From contig JAGEMR010000095.1 of NCBI GenBank assembly GCA_021030915.1, positions 58,645 through 122,644 of the forward strand: a stretch of 64,000 bases of DNA, written 5' to 3'. The stretch comes from Astrothelium macrocarpum. Taxonomy: Eukaryota > Ascomycota > Dothideomycetes > Trypetheliales > Trypetheliaceae. The position numbers and the translations under genes are program-made. Below the pieces are notes generated by a model. It did not search any database, was not told the origin of the DNA, and worked only from the letters and a program-made list of their open reading frames with translations. Below, in pieces: positions 23,212 through 36,285 of this stretch (position 1 is its first letter; every line of letters begins with the position of its first letter).

Positions 23212-24414
23212 TCAGACCAAACCGTCATACAAAGACAAGGCAGATACGATGGTCTCGTCTCTCTTTGAGCCTTCCTTGAATTCCTCCATGTCCAGACTAC
23301 CATTCTCATCCTTATCCATCATTCGGAAAATCTTTTTCACTCGTTTGTCGGGGGTATCTTCGTCTTCTGGAAGCTTCACCATCGATCCAACCTAGCAATG
23401 TTGGTATGAACTTTCTCTGACTATGAGACTGGATACTAACCATCTTGTATATTGCCTCAACAATCTTGAGCATCTCATCATAGCTAATCTTGCCATCACC
23501 ATCAATGTCGTATAGTTGAAAGGCCCAGTCTAGCTTGTCCTCCATTTTCCCTCGACTTGTAACACTGAGCGCGCATATGAATTCTTTGAAATCGATTGTA
23601 CCCGATTTGTCTGCATCGAACACGTTGAATACATAGTCTGCGAAAGAAGAAGGATCGCCGAATGGGAAGAATTGTTTGTAGATCTTTTGGAACTCCTCTT
23701 TGGTAAGCATACCGGAAGGACAGTCCTTCAAGAAGCCTACGATTTATCCATGTCAGTTGGATCAAAGTCCTTGACATGTCGTGATTAAGAACAAGATTCT
23801 TACCCTTGTACCATTGCTGTAATTCTTTTTTGTCAAAATGTGTCGCTTTCTGGAGGTCACTGAGCTCCTGTTGGGAGAGCTTGCTCTGGCTATTGAATAG
23901 ACAAGTCAGTCCCCAATGCTCAATTATGATGTCACCTGCTCCGAATCCGTGGCAAAGCTCCTTGATGCGCTGATTGACGGCAACTTGTAAGGCGAAATTG
24001 CGTTCTTGGAAATAAGACTTGTAACTTTGGCTTTTCTGTCGAGGGATGTGTTTGGGTCGAGATCTAGCACGGTTGATTGGAGAATTCGTGGCCAAAACTT
24101 TTTCATATACTGATTCCTGGTGAGCTTCCCTATCTCGGGTGGCCTTGTTATCATCTACGTAGTCTGCGACAACACTGTAGTAATAATGGAGAACCAGGCC
24201 TTTAGACATTTGGCGTAAAGACCAGCAAGTCCCGCTGAAAGTGATGTTGCTTTTCCGAACTTTGTCACAGCTGCTGGTACAGTGAAGAGGCCCGGGCTGT
24301 TTAGGACTTTTGAGAGAGAGAAAGAGGTCCGTTGTCGTCCGATCAACGCGCATACGTTCCGGAAAACCTATGGACGAGTACGAAAAAATGAAGTCACACT
24401 TACGATTTACCCAT
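23212..24414 (-). CDS. Neuronal calcium sensor 1 (frequenin/NCS-1)
   Basis: Myristoylated EF-hand calcium sensor; the yeast orthologue Frq1 activates the phosphatidylinositol 4-kinase Pik1. Exons 24414-24404, 23889-23804, 23736-23441 and 23391-23212 give exactly 190 aa, the family length. MGKS provides the N-myristoylation glycine. EF1 is degenerate (DCPSG), as in the family; EF2-EF4 loops are [24 protein letters not shown] and [12 protein letters not shown]. It ends ALSLYDGLV. Exon 1 is only 11 nt and is separated from exon 2 by a 514-nt intron, unlike the other short introns. All phases agree. Confidence 0.94.
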
Positions 24415-25161
24415 ATCGGCAAGCTTTGCCTATAGCTGTATGAGACTCAGATGTGATTGCCGGTGTCTCAAGATTGCGATCGAGGTAGTTTAATTAATTT
24501 GAATGTGTTGATCGGGGTGTCGGACAAGACACGGCTGCAATATGTGAAGAGAGTCAAGGCAGTGATGGCAGCGGGGCACTTTTTCTGTGAGTTGTGCAAG
24601 TGAGGCTGTGCAAATGCATGCCAAGAAATCGGCCGTGAGTGACGGATAGGACAACGAATAGAGCCTGAAAGCAACGCGGCCCGATAGGGCGATAAGACAA
24701 GGCAGCCTTGGTGGAAGTTTTTTTGAATGAGAAGGACGCCCATCTTATACACAACAGCCAGTTGGATGGGGTCGACAAGGAGTTCTATGCTTAGCATCGA
24801 TAAGATTCATCCCCTCCGAACGATTATATGCATTATGCCCGCGTCTTTGCTGATTGGATGCGTGACGGCGCGTACGTGCAGGAGGTGCGCCGCTAATTGA
24901 CCTATTTTAGATATTTGCTGCCTTACTTGCAGATGGTTAGTGCTCTTGGTGGCATAGGCACGCTCACCTCCATTTGGAAACGAAAGCGTCGTCTTTGATG
25001 GATTCCAACAACCGAATTGCGCTTTGCTAAATTCTGGCATCTGCCGAATTAATTAGCTTTTCGCCACGACATTCTATGGCATCAAGCTTAAAAATATCAC
25101 ATTGTTTCCGTCTCTTAATTTCTCTTACTCATTTGATGACCTCTTCCGCGGCATCAAAGCT
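24415..25161. other. Divergent promoter, NCS-1 / MED4
   Basis: 747 bp between opposite starts. Minus ORFs here (24797-24468, 25040-24807) carry no motif and are not called. Confidence 0.45.
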
Positions 25162-26099
25162 ATGGACGCAAAGATCCAAGACCAGTTTACGCGAGTTGAA
25201 AATGCCCTGAATGTCCTTATTGACTCTATTACATCTTACAATCCATCGCCCAACGCTGCCGTGGATTTGATTGCAGCTGATGATGAGCTTAGCGAGGGCC
25301 TCAGCCAGTGTACTTTAATTCCATGCTCCGCTTGGAGAGCGTATGAAGCTGACGAATATTAGTGGCTGCTCATCAAGCAAATTACGCCCGCATATGTCAG
25401 CTACGCGAAGAGTCTCAGAAGCTTGATGATCGGATTAAGGATACGACCAGAATTCTGGCCGAGTTGCGAAAAGAACTCCTCGCTGCGCCAGCCACGACCT
25501 TTCCAGATTCGCTTCTTCAAATCGATTACAATGATCTCTTGTTGTACGCTAAGCGCATTAGCCGATTTACGGTTCCTCCTACATATCGGCCCCCTGCTCC
25601 CTGGGACATGAAAGCACCAAAGAAGAAAACCGATACATTGATGAATCCCGATAAGCCTATGATCGACCGTGATTCTAAATCCCCAACAGGTAACGAAGCT
25701 GGGCAAGACGGTGAAGCATCTCCGTCGTTGGAAACAGGTCAGGATCAGCCCGGTGTTGGTCTTCGCGATCTCAATGAGCCGACTAGAGACTGGCTAGATC
25801 CAGTTGCCAAGTTGCCGTTCGTGCCTTGGCCTCAGGATGCTTCCATCCGAAGCGGAGGATTGGCGATGGTTCAGTACTTGGTGGAAACAGGAAAAGACCC
25901 AACAATAGATCCCAGACAAGAAGAGCACGAGGCAGAAGAGAGAAAGAAGGCGCAACAAGAGGAGGATCGGCGAAGAGAAAAGGACATGATGGAACGGAAG
26001 CAGAGTTCTGCAATGGGCGCAAACGGGCACAGGGCATCCCGACAGGAGGATGCTGGAGATGCATTTAGTCTGGATTTGTACGATCCGGATGACATGTAG
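25162..26099 (+). CDS. Mediator complex subunit 4 (MED4)
   Basis: Middle-module subunit of the RNA polymerase II Mediator. Exons 25162-25309 and 25363-26099 (53-nt intron) give 294 aa. The first coiled coil begins MDAKIQDQFTRVENALNVL; the second exon holds the signature LREESQKLDDRIKDTT and DLLLYAKRISRFTVPPTYRP. The C-terminal third is disordered and acidic/Glu-Arg rich. I chose the ATG at 25162 because fungal MED4 starts with this helix; an in-frame ATG at 25102 is possible. The splice donor GTACTT restores the LAAHQ reading. Confidence 0.88.
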
Positions 26100-26852
26100 A
26101 GGCTAAGATTTGACAGATCTTTGTCCTCTTGAGGTTCCGCATTGTAATCACATGGGAAGCATCATGCAAAAAAATTCGAAATTCTACCCTCGTAAGCTCG
26201 AGATCAACTAGCTGAACACTAAATATCACACGCCGGTACTCGACAATTTATTTGATCGTATTAGGATTGATTACTATTTTGCTAAGAGTAAAAGCAGCAA
26301 ATGAGGCAACCAAAATGTTCAAGAAATGGATCATCTTCGATTGATAATGTTTGCAAGATCATAGGATAGCCAAGTCGAGGGGAAAAGGTGATCACCAGAT
26401 CAGGCGCTGTGTGGACAGGCAGCGCATCAAATTGGGGTACTCTTGTTGCCTAGTTTCTGGAGTCGGTCGAGCATTGGTGCATTGCCATTATGTTGTTTTC
26501 AGAGAAGCCCAGGGGTGGTCGGGACCCGACATCCTGTAACAGTCAAGCAAACACTGGTAACGCTTTGGGCATAGTCTAGCAGGTAGCAACTGCCACCTGA
26601 TCCTACTATGTCATAGTATTCCAGTACGTAGGAGCAGGCTTTGGCAAGCTTGCGTTGTGCCATCCATCTTTCACCATTACTCTCACTCTTAAAACTGCAT
26701 ATCCTTTTCCTGTAGAGAGGTGAAAGGCGAGCATCTAGCATTGCGCAACGCCCGACGAACTCTTTTCTACTTTGTGGCTCCAGTCATTGTCGCAAACGCT
26801 TCCTTTTGGAGCTCTACAGCCGGTAGAAGCAAACTCACCTAACGAGCATTCA
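26100..26852. other. Spacer of about 0.75 kb
   Basis: MED4 3' flank and promoter of the following gene. Nothing recognised; an in-frame ATG at 26772 is discussed in the next entry. Confidence 0.4.
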
Positions 26853-27851
26853 ATGGCCATGATCAATCCCATCACGAACCTAAATCCGCAAACCCAATCT
26901 TCCTTCTTCACCGTTCTTCCTCCTGAGATCCGCAATCAAATCTACTCTTGGGCGCTTTTGCAATATGAAGATGCATCTCATGTCTACAAAGAAGATTCAT
27001 TTTGGTCACGTCCTGGATTTCGTGCACCACTCAAATCACGATCCCATTTGCTATGCACGTGCCAACTCGTCTATCTCGAGGCCAAGACGTTTCTGACCAG
27101 AAGTGCCGAGCATGCATTCTGGTTTGACCGAGGACCTCCTGAGCGAAGCGGGATTGACAAGTGTCGAGAATACTTTGGAAGCCTGACAGCGCAAAACGTA
27201 CAGGATCTTGTTGCGGTGAGGTTTTTTACGCAAATGTTTTGGCTTGAAGGAGGGCAGAATCTGCGACAGGTAATGCATCATCCGAATCCATAACGATAAA
27301 TTGCACAACAGGAGCTGAATGACGTGTAGATATTTTCATGGCCAACTTTTCGTCCAGAAAAATTGACGATTACCATTCGGTACTCTGATTGGTGGTGGTG
27401 GGAAACAAACAATAATCTTCGAATGCTGGATACTTGGCTTCGCAATTTTCACGGACCTCCATCTCTACGAAATTTATTAGTCGAGTATGAAACTTTGTCA
27501 TGGAAGAAAAGTCAGATGGATACAATCATAGCGCGCAATAAGAAGTTTAAGCTCCGCATTCAGGGGGAGCAGAATGATCGTGAAGGCGAAGAAACTACTG
27601 CAAACCGTGGTTCGAGAGGTTATTTGAGTGCCGAAAACACAAAATTGGAGGAATGGAAATGGAAAGGTCCCAGTAAATTGGATGGAAAAACATGGCACCA
27701 TCATGGGAATGGGGAGACTGTTGAGTATGTAGTTGTTGTCGATCGCTGGCAGTTTGTGGAAGGGGAATTGCCAGAGTTGGATACAAGTGATGCATCGCCA
27801 GTACTTGGTGGACGACACCGTACTCTCCGAAGACGACTCATACAATCATGA
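26853..27851 (+). CDS. Uncharacterised protein with LPPEIRNQIY F-box-like motif
   Basis: Exons 26853-27269 and 27330-27851 (60-nt intron, phase 0) give about 312 aa. The N-terminal FFTVLPPEIRNQIYSWAL segment is the common start of a large Pezizomycotina family, often called F-box-like/2EXR, that carries a short helix followed by a variable beta-rich region. The rest has clustered Trp (SDWWWWE; WKWKGPSKLDG) and no membrane helix. Role unknown; ubiquitin-ligase adaptor is only a guess by analogy. Start at MAMINP is preferred, since the longer frame from 26772 adds 27 residues without motif. Confidence 0.75.
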
Positions 27852-28578
27852 ATTTGTTCAATCGATGACTTGATTGAAAAGTAGAGAATAAGGCAGGGAA
27901 GAACGACATGGAATGTTTACTTTATGAATATTTTTTACTGGAAAAGGACACCAAGAACAAAAAGGGTTCGTTCATGATGAGTCGTATAATCTCGTACCAA
28001 AGTAGGCATTCGATTGGATGACTCTTTTTTGCTTTGAGATGCTGAGGTCTTGAGCTTATCTGAAGTGTCATTTTTAGCGATAAAGCCTGTGTACTTTGGA
28101 ACGCTGGGTAAGCAAGTGCATGACGATCATCATCGCATGTCATACTAAGGTCAAGGCTTTGCTCTATCTCCAACTTTGGATCTTGCTACAGGTTGTACCT
28201 TTCTGGTTTGTCTTTGGATAAAGTCAGACATTCAGGATGTGTTTTGAGCAGAGTTGGAATAACAAACTCATGATGTACTCTCTTTGTTCCTTGAATAGAC
28301 TGGAAAGCAACAACAACTATTTGAGCAAGTATCGCAAATTTAGAAACACAGCCATGTTCAACAAGATTGGATGCAGGACTATTGTTTATTTTGTCTAAGG
28401 ACTGCCCACGTGTGATTGGTCCATTTGATCCTCTATTTGGCCCCGAGCTGAGAGCACCTCAGGCGTCCTATATGATGTCGAATCTATGCACTGTGCTTCC
28501 GACATGTGTGTCGCAACGGAGAAGTAGCGGCAGATCACTCACAGATACCAGGATACTTTATACGCAGTCTGAGATTGG
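27852..28578. other. Spacer of 0.73 kb
   Basis: No supported feature; a minus ORF at 28173-27922 is without motif. Confidence 0.4.
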
Positions 28579-30460
28579 TTGATGACGAGACCGAGCATGC
28601 TGCAAGATGAGCCCCACTCCCCGACGACCCAACGACTCACGTTCAGGTATGATACACAAGACGAGGAGGTCATTACACTTGATACCTTCAAAGGTCCCTC
28701 TCCCCAAGACGAAATAAGTCAAGGAGCAGGTGATGGTCTACAGACGGAGGAGGCCGACGAAATGACGCGTCGCGATACATCCTCACATGAGGAGGCCAGA
28801 CCATTGATTCCGCACGCTTCGAGAAGCGATATTGCAGACAATGGGCATGTATCAAACCTCACTCTTTTACAGCTTCTATGTCTCTACACGAGCCATTCCT
28901 TGTCAATGTGGAACAGCAGGAGCTACGAATTCGCAGCCGTAAGCTCTCTCCTTAAAAAACCTTAAGGGGCAAAGTTGTCAAACAGAATAACAATAATGAA
29001 TATAGGTGCTCTTCACAGCTTCTGCATATCCAGGAACTCTTGTGGTTGCTTCACTTCGTGGCCTATCTGCGAATTTGGCAAGCCTACTTTTCTCGCCGGC
29101 CGTAGGACGATGGGCAAATCGTCATCCTTCTCGATTGCGAACGTTACAGGTGACGATCATCTTTCAGCGCGCTTGCATTGCTCTTGCTTGTATGGGCTGG
29201 TTGTTGATCTTGCGAGTCAAGCATGTTGACCATGACGACGACCAAAATCCGGGTAGATCAATGGGGAGATCCCCGTTCAAAGACTGGACTGATCATGTTT
29301 GGACTCGACACGTTCTATTTGGCATGCTGATTGTTTTTGGTATGCTAGAAAAACTATCTGCCGTGGGCAATTTGCTGGTGATGGAACGAGATTGGGTGCC
29401 CTGTCTTGCTACCCCGACAAGCCGCCCAGCGTTGGCTACTCTCAATGCCTCTATGAAGAGAATCGACTTGATTTCGAAACTCGCAGCACCAATCGCTGTC
29501 AGTGCCGTAGCATTAGCGCTCAGCTTGAGGTTGGCTGCACTGTTAATTGGTGCCACGCAACTTGCAACTGTGATGCTAGAGCTGATAACTGCGAGTCAAG
29601 TTTGGAGCTCATCCGAGAACCTGCAGAGACCCAGGCGCTCCCGCGATGATAATCACACAGGGAGCAATGCGAGTTCCCAAAGCCCTCCCTCGTCGTCACA
29701 TCACCGGATAGAGCCCAACGATCCTACGCTTCTCCAGAAATTATCTCGCCAGACGCAGAGCCTTCGTCTCTATTTTGGAAGCATGGTGTGCGTTCCCTCG
29801 TTGGCATTAGTAATACAACCATTTTCCGTCTTGACTTTGTCCGCAAGCATGACGACGTATCTCCTCAATGCCAATTTTCCTCTATCGATTATTACAATTG
29901 CTCGTACATTTAGCACTACTGCAGAAATCTCTTCAACCATTCTTACACCTCTGGCTCTTTCGTGGCTCAATGCGCGAGGTGCACGAAAACACGCAAATTC
30001 TTTTGATCCTCTGCAACCATTGGCTAGAGTTGGTTTGTTTGGGTTGTGCTGGCAGCTCGCCGCACTTGTTCCAGTGACAGTGGCATTGCTCGTTCTCCCA
30101 AGTACAGCAAAAGAACCTGACAAAGAATTTCCGGTACTGTCAAGTTTCATCTTTGTTTTTATTGCTCTCTCACGTCTTGGTCCCTTTGCGTACGGACTCA
30201 CAGAACAAACGCTGGTGCAGATCGCTGTACCCGCAAGCCAGTGTGTTGAGTTTTCTGGAGTCGAAATGGCTTTTGTAAGCCTTGCTGAATTGAGTAGATG
30301 GGGAATGACTGCTATTTGGGGCGACCCGAAGCAATTCAAGGGCGTTGCTGTTACCGCCCTTGCTGGCCACGCCGTTGCAACTATAGCGTTTGGATACTGG
30401 AATTGGAAATGGTCAGCGAGGCTAGGCCAGTTGTTCCATGACCGGTCACATTCTTATTAA
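28579..30460 (+). CDS. Ferroportin-like SLC40 transporter
   Basis: Exons 28579-28938 and 29006-30460 (67-nt intron) give 604 aa. A hydrophilic N-terminus of about 95 residues precedes the family's first helix LYTSHSLSMWNSRSYEFAAVLF, the most conserved ferroportin segment, followed by ASAYPGTLVVASLRGL and further hydrophobic helices (11-12 in total). A central loop of about 60 polar residues (near 300) separates the two lobes, as in this family. The final helix-rich region includes GVEMAFVSLAEL. In animals the family exports ferrous iron; fungal members are little studied, so metal substrate is inferred. First ATG chosen; MTRPS one codon later is equal. Confidence 0.85.
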
Positions 30461-31420
30461 GCACATTAATTTGACATGGATGTGCGTAAAAGAGCCGTAG
30501 GGTGTAGATTCATAGACTTTACTCTGTCACACACGTATTGTGATGGTCGTATCATTTTTGTCTATGGAAGAGTGGGAAGCTGCTGGATCTCTTTTTGACA
30601 AAGTCCTGCTCGGCCGCTTGTAGCTGTCCGTACCCTGCTGACATATATTTGCAGCATGGACTGCATGATTGCTGCAATCGATAATAATACTACTGGTCTG
30701 GCTCGATTCCCGTGTAACGATACGTGTTTGCAGCGTACTTTATTTACCAAGAAATCTAGTTGATACGTCGAAATCTTCTGTAAGAGGGGTAAATAGCCTT
30801 GAACCTCCATCTAAGTCTTTCCATAAGCTACTAAAGTGGTCTTCAATCTTATGTCATCAATGAATGTAGTAATAAGAGTCAGAACGCGTGATTATCCACA
30901 CGTTTCGGAGACCTGAGATGGCATTGCAAGAAGTAGACTGCATTAGATCGTTGTTTGGGAAGTGGTAAAAGTGAAGAGAGCACTGGTGTGAAAATCTTTG
31001 CCTTGATTTTTTTACTCTATTGCGTTGCCTCTGACCTAGAAGACTCTGCTCTCTACAAGATATGATACAATTCCTAAAGGCAAGCGAATGCAGCTTTCCA
31101 TATCCAAGCAATGGACACCTTGATGGGATTTGCAACCCCCTTGAACCAGGAAATTTTCCATGTATCCAAAAAAAAAAAAAAAAGGCCACGTATTGCAAGT
31201 TGGATACGCAATGCACATGTCGTTCGAATGGGTATAGACAAGTAAATGTATGACGAAAGAAGAAACAAGACCATTTACATTGTGGGTATCTTAAGTCTCA
31301 ATCCAAAACTCCGAAAACAGGCTCAAGGGCAGACAAAGGTGTATGCAAACTTGGCGAGCAAAAGCACCAAATGCACTGCTAGGAGAGCACATAAGGGACA
31401 GTTCCAACCGCGGGCTCATG
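30461..31420. other. Spacer of 0.96 kb with a 16-nt poly-A run
   Basis: Between convergent genes. It contains an uninterrupted run of 16 A at 31168-31183. No target-site duplication or coding remnant was seen next to it, so it is not called a retroposon. Confidence 0.45.
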
Positions 31421-34400
31421 TCACCTATCCGGCGACGACCGAGATCCAAAAGCACTCGGAAACCCTCTCCTAATATTATTTTGTGTTCCGAGGGACAGAA
31501 AGCTTGTATCCGTATCGATTCGTTTTGTTCCGCCTTGACCCAGATTCGGAGTTTCGGTTTCGGTTAGGACTTGAAGACGACCGCTATTGAAATCTTCGAA
31601 AAGCGTTTGTAGCTGCTGTTGATGGTAACTCGTGGGGTTCGCCTCATCTTCATCCGTGTCTTTTTGGTCTTCGTAATCGAGGAGACTCCCGAGAATCATC
31701 TTTCTAACGTCACTTTTCCAAGAACAGGCATCAATGATATCGCTACAAGTTCAAGTAGTTAGCTGCGAGTCTGGGGCTGTGAGCTTGAGGTAGGGTCGAC
31801 TGCTTACTTGAGCCTATTTTCTTGACACAAGTTGTCATCGAGGTATTGGAGCTTTCTCTTCTCCTCTTCCCCATCGCCAAACTTTACAAAGCCGATCGTG
31901 AAATGCCGCGGATGAAACATTCTTTTGTCGGCTTGGATCTTCCGCACAAAATCTACGATTGTACTGTTTACCAAGTCAAGTGAAGTGCCTTCCCATACGC
32001 CATCAGTAAGCACAATGACCGTCGTCTGCTTTTCAGGTCCTTTTAATTGATGATTGCGAAAAATATCGTGCAAAATGGCTCTCATATCGGTTGCCTCCCT
32101 TGCTCCTTTTCCAGTGGGCTGCGATGGTCGTGCATTGTTCAGGGCGGTGTTCAATTCGCTGAGTCCACCAAGCCCGCGGAGCCCGCTTTTATTTAACCTG
32201 TTTCCATTGATAGTGAACTTGATGTCAACGCCATCCTTGTCTAGACCGGCGACTTTCATAACCAAGGTTTGTGTTACAAATCTGGAAATGGGCCAGTGTT
32301 CGTACATGGACGTGCCGTTATCAATGACAAAAACCTTTGAGCTGTTAGACCAAGCATATGGACGATGGCAATCTATTCTACCTACAATGTCGCGATCATG
32401 GATATGTTTAGCATATTCTTCATCCTTTGGTTCCTTGCGAACCTTTGCGAAGGCCTTAGCTACGCTGGATTTGGGCTTCTTAGCCTCCAGTTCCCTCCGA
32501 ACCTTGCATACATCCAAGTCAAGCTTATACGGATGGGGTGGCGGAGCAGTTTTGGATGTGTTGATTGGCGACTGTAACCCATTGCCTAAGCTTTGTATCG
32601 AAACTAGGCTCTTTCGCTTGTCCTCACGCTGTAGCGCTTTGATTGTTTCTTGCCCAGTTGACGTATCATGAAGATCTCTGGAGTGGTTATCGGTAGTGGG
32701 CTGGAGTGGGTTGTGCATGTTAATGAAACCATTCCGATTAATGGGACTTGGGGTTTTTGGAGAAGCGGCTGCAACATGTGAGACATGAGTCGGGGAACCG
32801 CCCAATGGGCTCATCATTGGAGTACTTTCGCTCGTCTTTGGCACGATTGGGACCGTGACGCTTCCAACGAGTTGAGAGGCTTCGATTCGAGATTCGTGGA
32901 TTGTATTGGGGCTAGAGGGATTCGATTTTGGGCTGCTTTGGCTTTCGTAATGAGCGGCAGACGGCAGACCATTGACTGAGTGCGGAACTTGGGCCAGGGG
33001 TTGAATGTCTTGTGGCGAACGCCGGGGCGAGGGAACCTTAATACTGGGAATAGCGATTTGCTGATACGGCGAGACTTGAATCTTGAGATCTTTGGGATGT
33101 TCATTCTGCTTCATCTGGGCATCTTTCCCTTCGCGTTGGACTCTAGGTGCTGATGCTCTATTCCAATGTTGTGGAAAGTTTTCCGGAAGCAAATCATCGA
33201 TGGGGCTGGTATTGATTACTTCGCCATTATGCTTTTGAGATTGCGCAATATCTCCAGTTCCTCCCTCTTCCCTTTTCCAGAATACCCGGCTACTCGTGAC
33301 CTCCCTCTCCAGAAGTTCTTTTCGATGAGGTGTCCTGGCAAATGGGACGAGTTGAAGCCTGGCGTGTTTTCCAGCACGATTGGATTCTTGCTCAGATGAG
33401 GCTGGAGGTACATGTAATGTGCTAGGTGCTGCCCCGTCTTGATCTATGTTGATGTAGAGTTGGCTTTTGGTGGCTGTAGCATCTTCTCGGTTGGCGTTAC
33501 CATCCGGTGAGCTGGCCAATTCATCCATTACCAACAATGCTCTCTTCACAGAATCCGCCGTTTCCTCAGATCCCTTGTTTTCATGATCTCGAGTGGCTCT
33601 TAAAATGCATTCTGACAGCTCACGGCACATTTCTTCGGATCGGAATCTATCACTGGGACTTGTCCGAAGCATCCGAGTTTCGATAAGCTCAAGTATTAGT
33701 GGAGTGGCGGTATCAGAAGTTCGAATGTGAGCTTTCAGGTATTTGTGCCAATCTTTGACCTGCTCGAGAACCCGTTCGCCGTCATGGAACCAATCAGTCA
33801 CTTTTCCATTGTGCCGATTACTTGGTGCGAGACGCCGGAGCATGCTGTACTGTCGGGTACCTTGAAATCCCAGAACCAGCCATGTTGCGGCGACAGAAAG
33901 CACACACCCAAAGGACCAAGTATCGATGGACTGAGTAACTTGCGTCTTGGTGCCAGAGCGTTTCATTCGGGCAAACTCTGGGGCGCCTGAAGTTTCGCCC
34001 TGTAAGTGATCACGAATAAAACCAAATACGAGCGGTACACTTACCATATGTGTCCGTGCCACCTTCGATATATTGGATAGGATATGTACCCTTTTCCTCT
34101 TGCTCTACAAATCTAGCAAACCCAAAATCGGATAGTTTGAACTGGCCGTGGACCATCAATATGTTATCCGGTTTGACATCAGCATGCCACCTGTGAAGAT
34201 TAGTAGAGAATTCCTAAGAAGATGGGTTGACGGTGGCGTTTTTGCAGGATCTCAAAAAGTCAAAGACTTACCCATTGTAGCGTTTCTCTTGCTTTCCATG
34301 TCTGATACAGAGTCTATGGACATGTACAAGGGCGTCTGCAATTTTGAACAATGACTGCCAGAAGCTAATAATCTCCATCGGTCGAACGGGAGGTATGTTA

Positions 34401-35404
34401 CCCAAGTCAGCGCAGTACTCGTCAAAGTCCATTTGACCGTACTCCAGTAAAAGGTTGTAAGTTGTAGCAGTCATATTTTTCCCCGAAATCATTGTAGTTT
34501 CATCGTGAGAGTAGCATCCAAGATAGCGGACAATTGGATTATTATCACCATACTTTAGTCCAGAGAAAGCAACTTTTTCCCATTCGTATATGGTATGCAT
34601 ATTTGTTGAGTATGATTTGAGTGCCATTTGGTAGCACTAATGTATCGTCAGTCAACTGCAACAATAGATTGGAGAGTCGCCAACACTTGCCTCACCAAAC
34701 TCTTTGTCTCGATACAATGATTTCTCCAAGGCCTTTTTTAATTGGGATTCGATCACAAACTCTTTTTGCACAACGACATGATAAACAGCCGCCGTGCCGC
34801 CCTTATCATTCACTCTCGTGCGCCTGCAAAACGGCAATATGTAATTGCCATCCACAAAGTTCCCTTCCATATGTAGCGTGAGCTTTGGTGATACATATGC
34901 CCATTTTGCTCTTTCGAAATTTTTGACTATCGTATCAACATCGGAAATGTTCTTTTCTTTGAGTTTCTCTCTAAGAAGCTTCTCGTGATAACCGGACCAG
35001 GCTAGATTTCGGTCACAGATTTGAGCGCTTTGGAAAATTTTAATGAGATGGCCGTTGTGTTCCTCTAAGAGAATGCTAAACACCAGGATACATTGGTCAT
35101 CTCCTTCAAGAATCTGTTTTGAATCGACTAGAAAGGGAGAAGAGAGATTCTTCTTCATATCTTGGTGTATTTCATTGAGTAGGTGGCCGGCATTAGGAAT
35201 CGCCTCGTCGGACCGCTCAGAATCACTAGATTCTCGACGATTCATCCAGCGCACAACCTCAGCTGCATGCACAAAGCGCTGTCGGCAGTGGCATTCTTGC
35301 GGAGGGTCGCATTCTCGGTAGCAAGCGACCTTTGCGGAGTACGTCCAATGATGTTTCAAGCAGTCGGAAAACTTTTCTAGGTAACTGGGTCTGCGATTCT
35401 CCAT
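31421..35404 (-). CDS. Protein kinase - von Willebrand A fusion protein
   Basis: Five exons (35404-34691, 34636-34272, 34190-34045, 33986-31808, 31742-31421) give 1241 aa. A 190-residue N-terminal region is unrecognised. The kinase domain spans about 195-560: Gly-rich loop GGTAAVYHV (near 202), lysine in MALKSY, catalytic loop WHADVKPDNI (HAD in place of HRD), SDFGFARF, and GAPEFA after intron 3. A Ser/Pro-rich linker follows. The vWA domain lies near 955-1140: VFVIDNGTSM at the metal site (DxGxS where DxSxS is usual) and VIVLTDG. Intron 1 appears to be GC-AG (GAG|GCAAGT). Phases all agree. Likely a cytosolic signalling protein; partners are unknown. Confidence 0.8.
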
Positions 35405-36285
35405 TATGAGACTGGGCTGATCGCATTCATTTTAATGTCGAATGCAATATGCGGCGTTGACTAATGCAAAATGGTATGATGAGACAAAGGCGACATAGTG
35501 GATTGAAACGTTTTTGAAAATGTGAGAAAGGCAGAGATGCGGTCGGCTCAGCCTGGTTTTGAGAATCGGAAAGAAACAGAGCCTCATGGACTTAAGAAGC
35601 GTACGGAGGATGTGATCTCACCGATCGGGACCTTGAGCCAGGATGGTAGTGCACATGGTGGCTTCAAGAGCTGCACCGATCGTGCCCGGGGGGAAGGCTG
35701 TGGTTCCTACCTCTAAGCCCTTTCGCTTTGGCGATGCCAGCTAGTGTGCATCCAGCTGAATCGTTCTGCCTTTGGATCAATAAAAGGATTTCCAAAATAA
35801 TACCTTTGTGCGCTCTTTGTGTGGCAGGGTCAATGGGGTGTGGCAAATCAGAACGACCGAGTCCGATCGAAGCTCATAAAAGCAAACATGAATACCCCGC
35901 CGCTTGTGTCAATTCGGCTAGCTGAAGGCTTTTTGCGTTGAAGTGGTGGGTACAAGCGTGTTGGAAAGACGCAAGACAAGATACAAGCAGGCAATAAGGC
36001 AACTGCGAAACCATGTGTTGATGACAAATGGAAGCGTGACCGTCTGCAAAAGAACGTCTTTGGCTGCACTGCGCCTTCTAGCTCCAAAGACGAGCAACTT
36101 GGGGGTCAACAAAACCGCATAGATTGAATAATGCCTTTAAGTAGCGGATGGATTTTGGCAGACTATTCATACAAGAGGCAATAACGACTGTGTACTCGGA
36201 TAATGGGTATCGTTTTAACCTACGCAATAAAAGGAAATAGTGTCTTGCATGCAGAGTTATCTGAACGTAGTTTTTGGTTGATGGC
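35405..36285. other. Spacer between kinase-vWA and CorA-like genes
   Basis: 881 bp containing the kinase-vWA promoter and CorA-like 3' flank (both minus). No supported ORF. Confidence 0.4.

Noticed and set aside
23502..24422. 306-codon minus ORF over NCS-1
   Set aside because: It spans the true introns in the wrong frame; the EF-hand exons explain the region.
31160..31190. 16-nt poly-A as a retroposon tail
   Set aside because: No target-site duplication or upstream coding remnant found.
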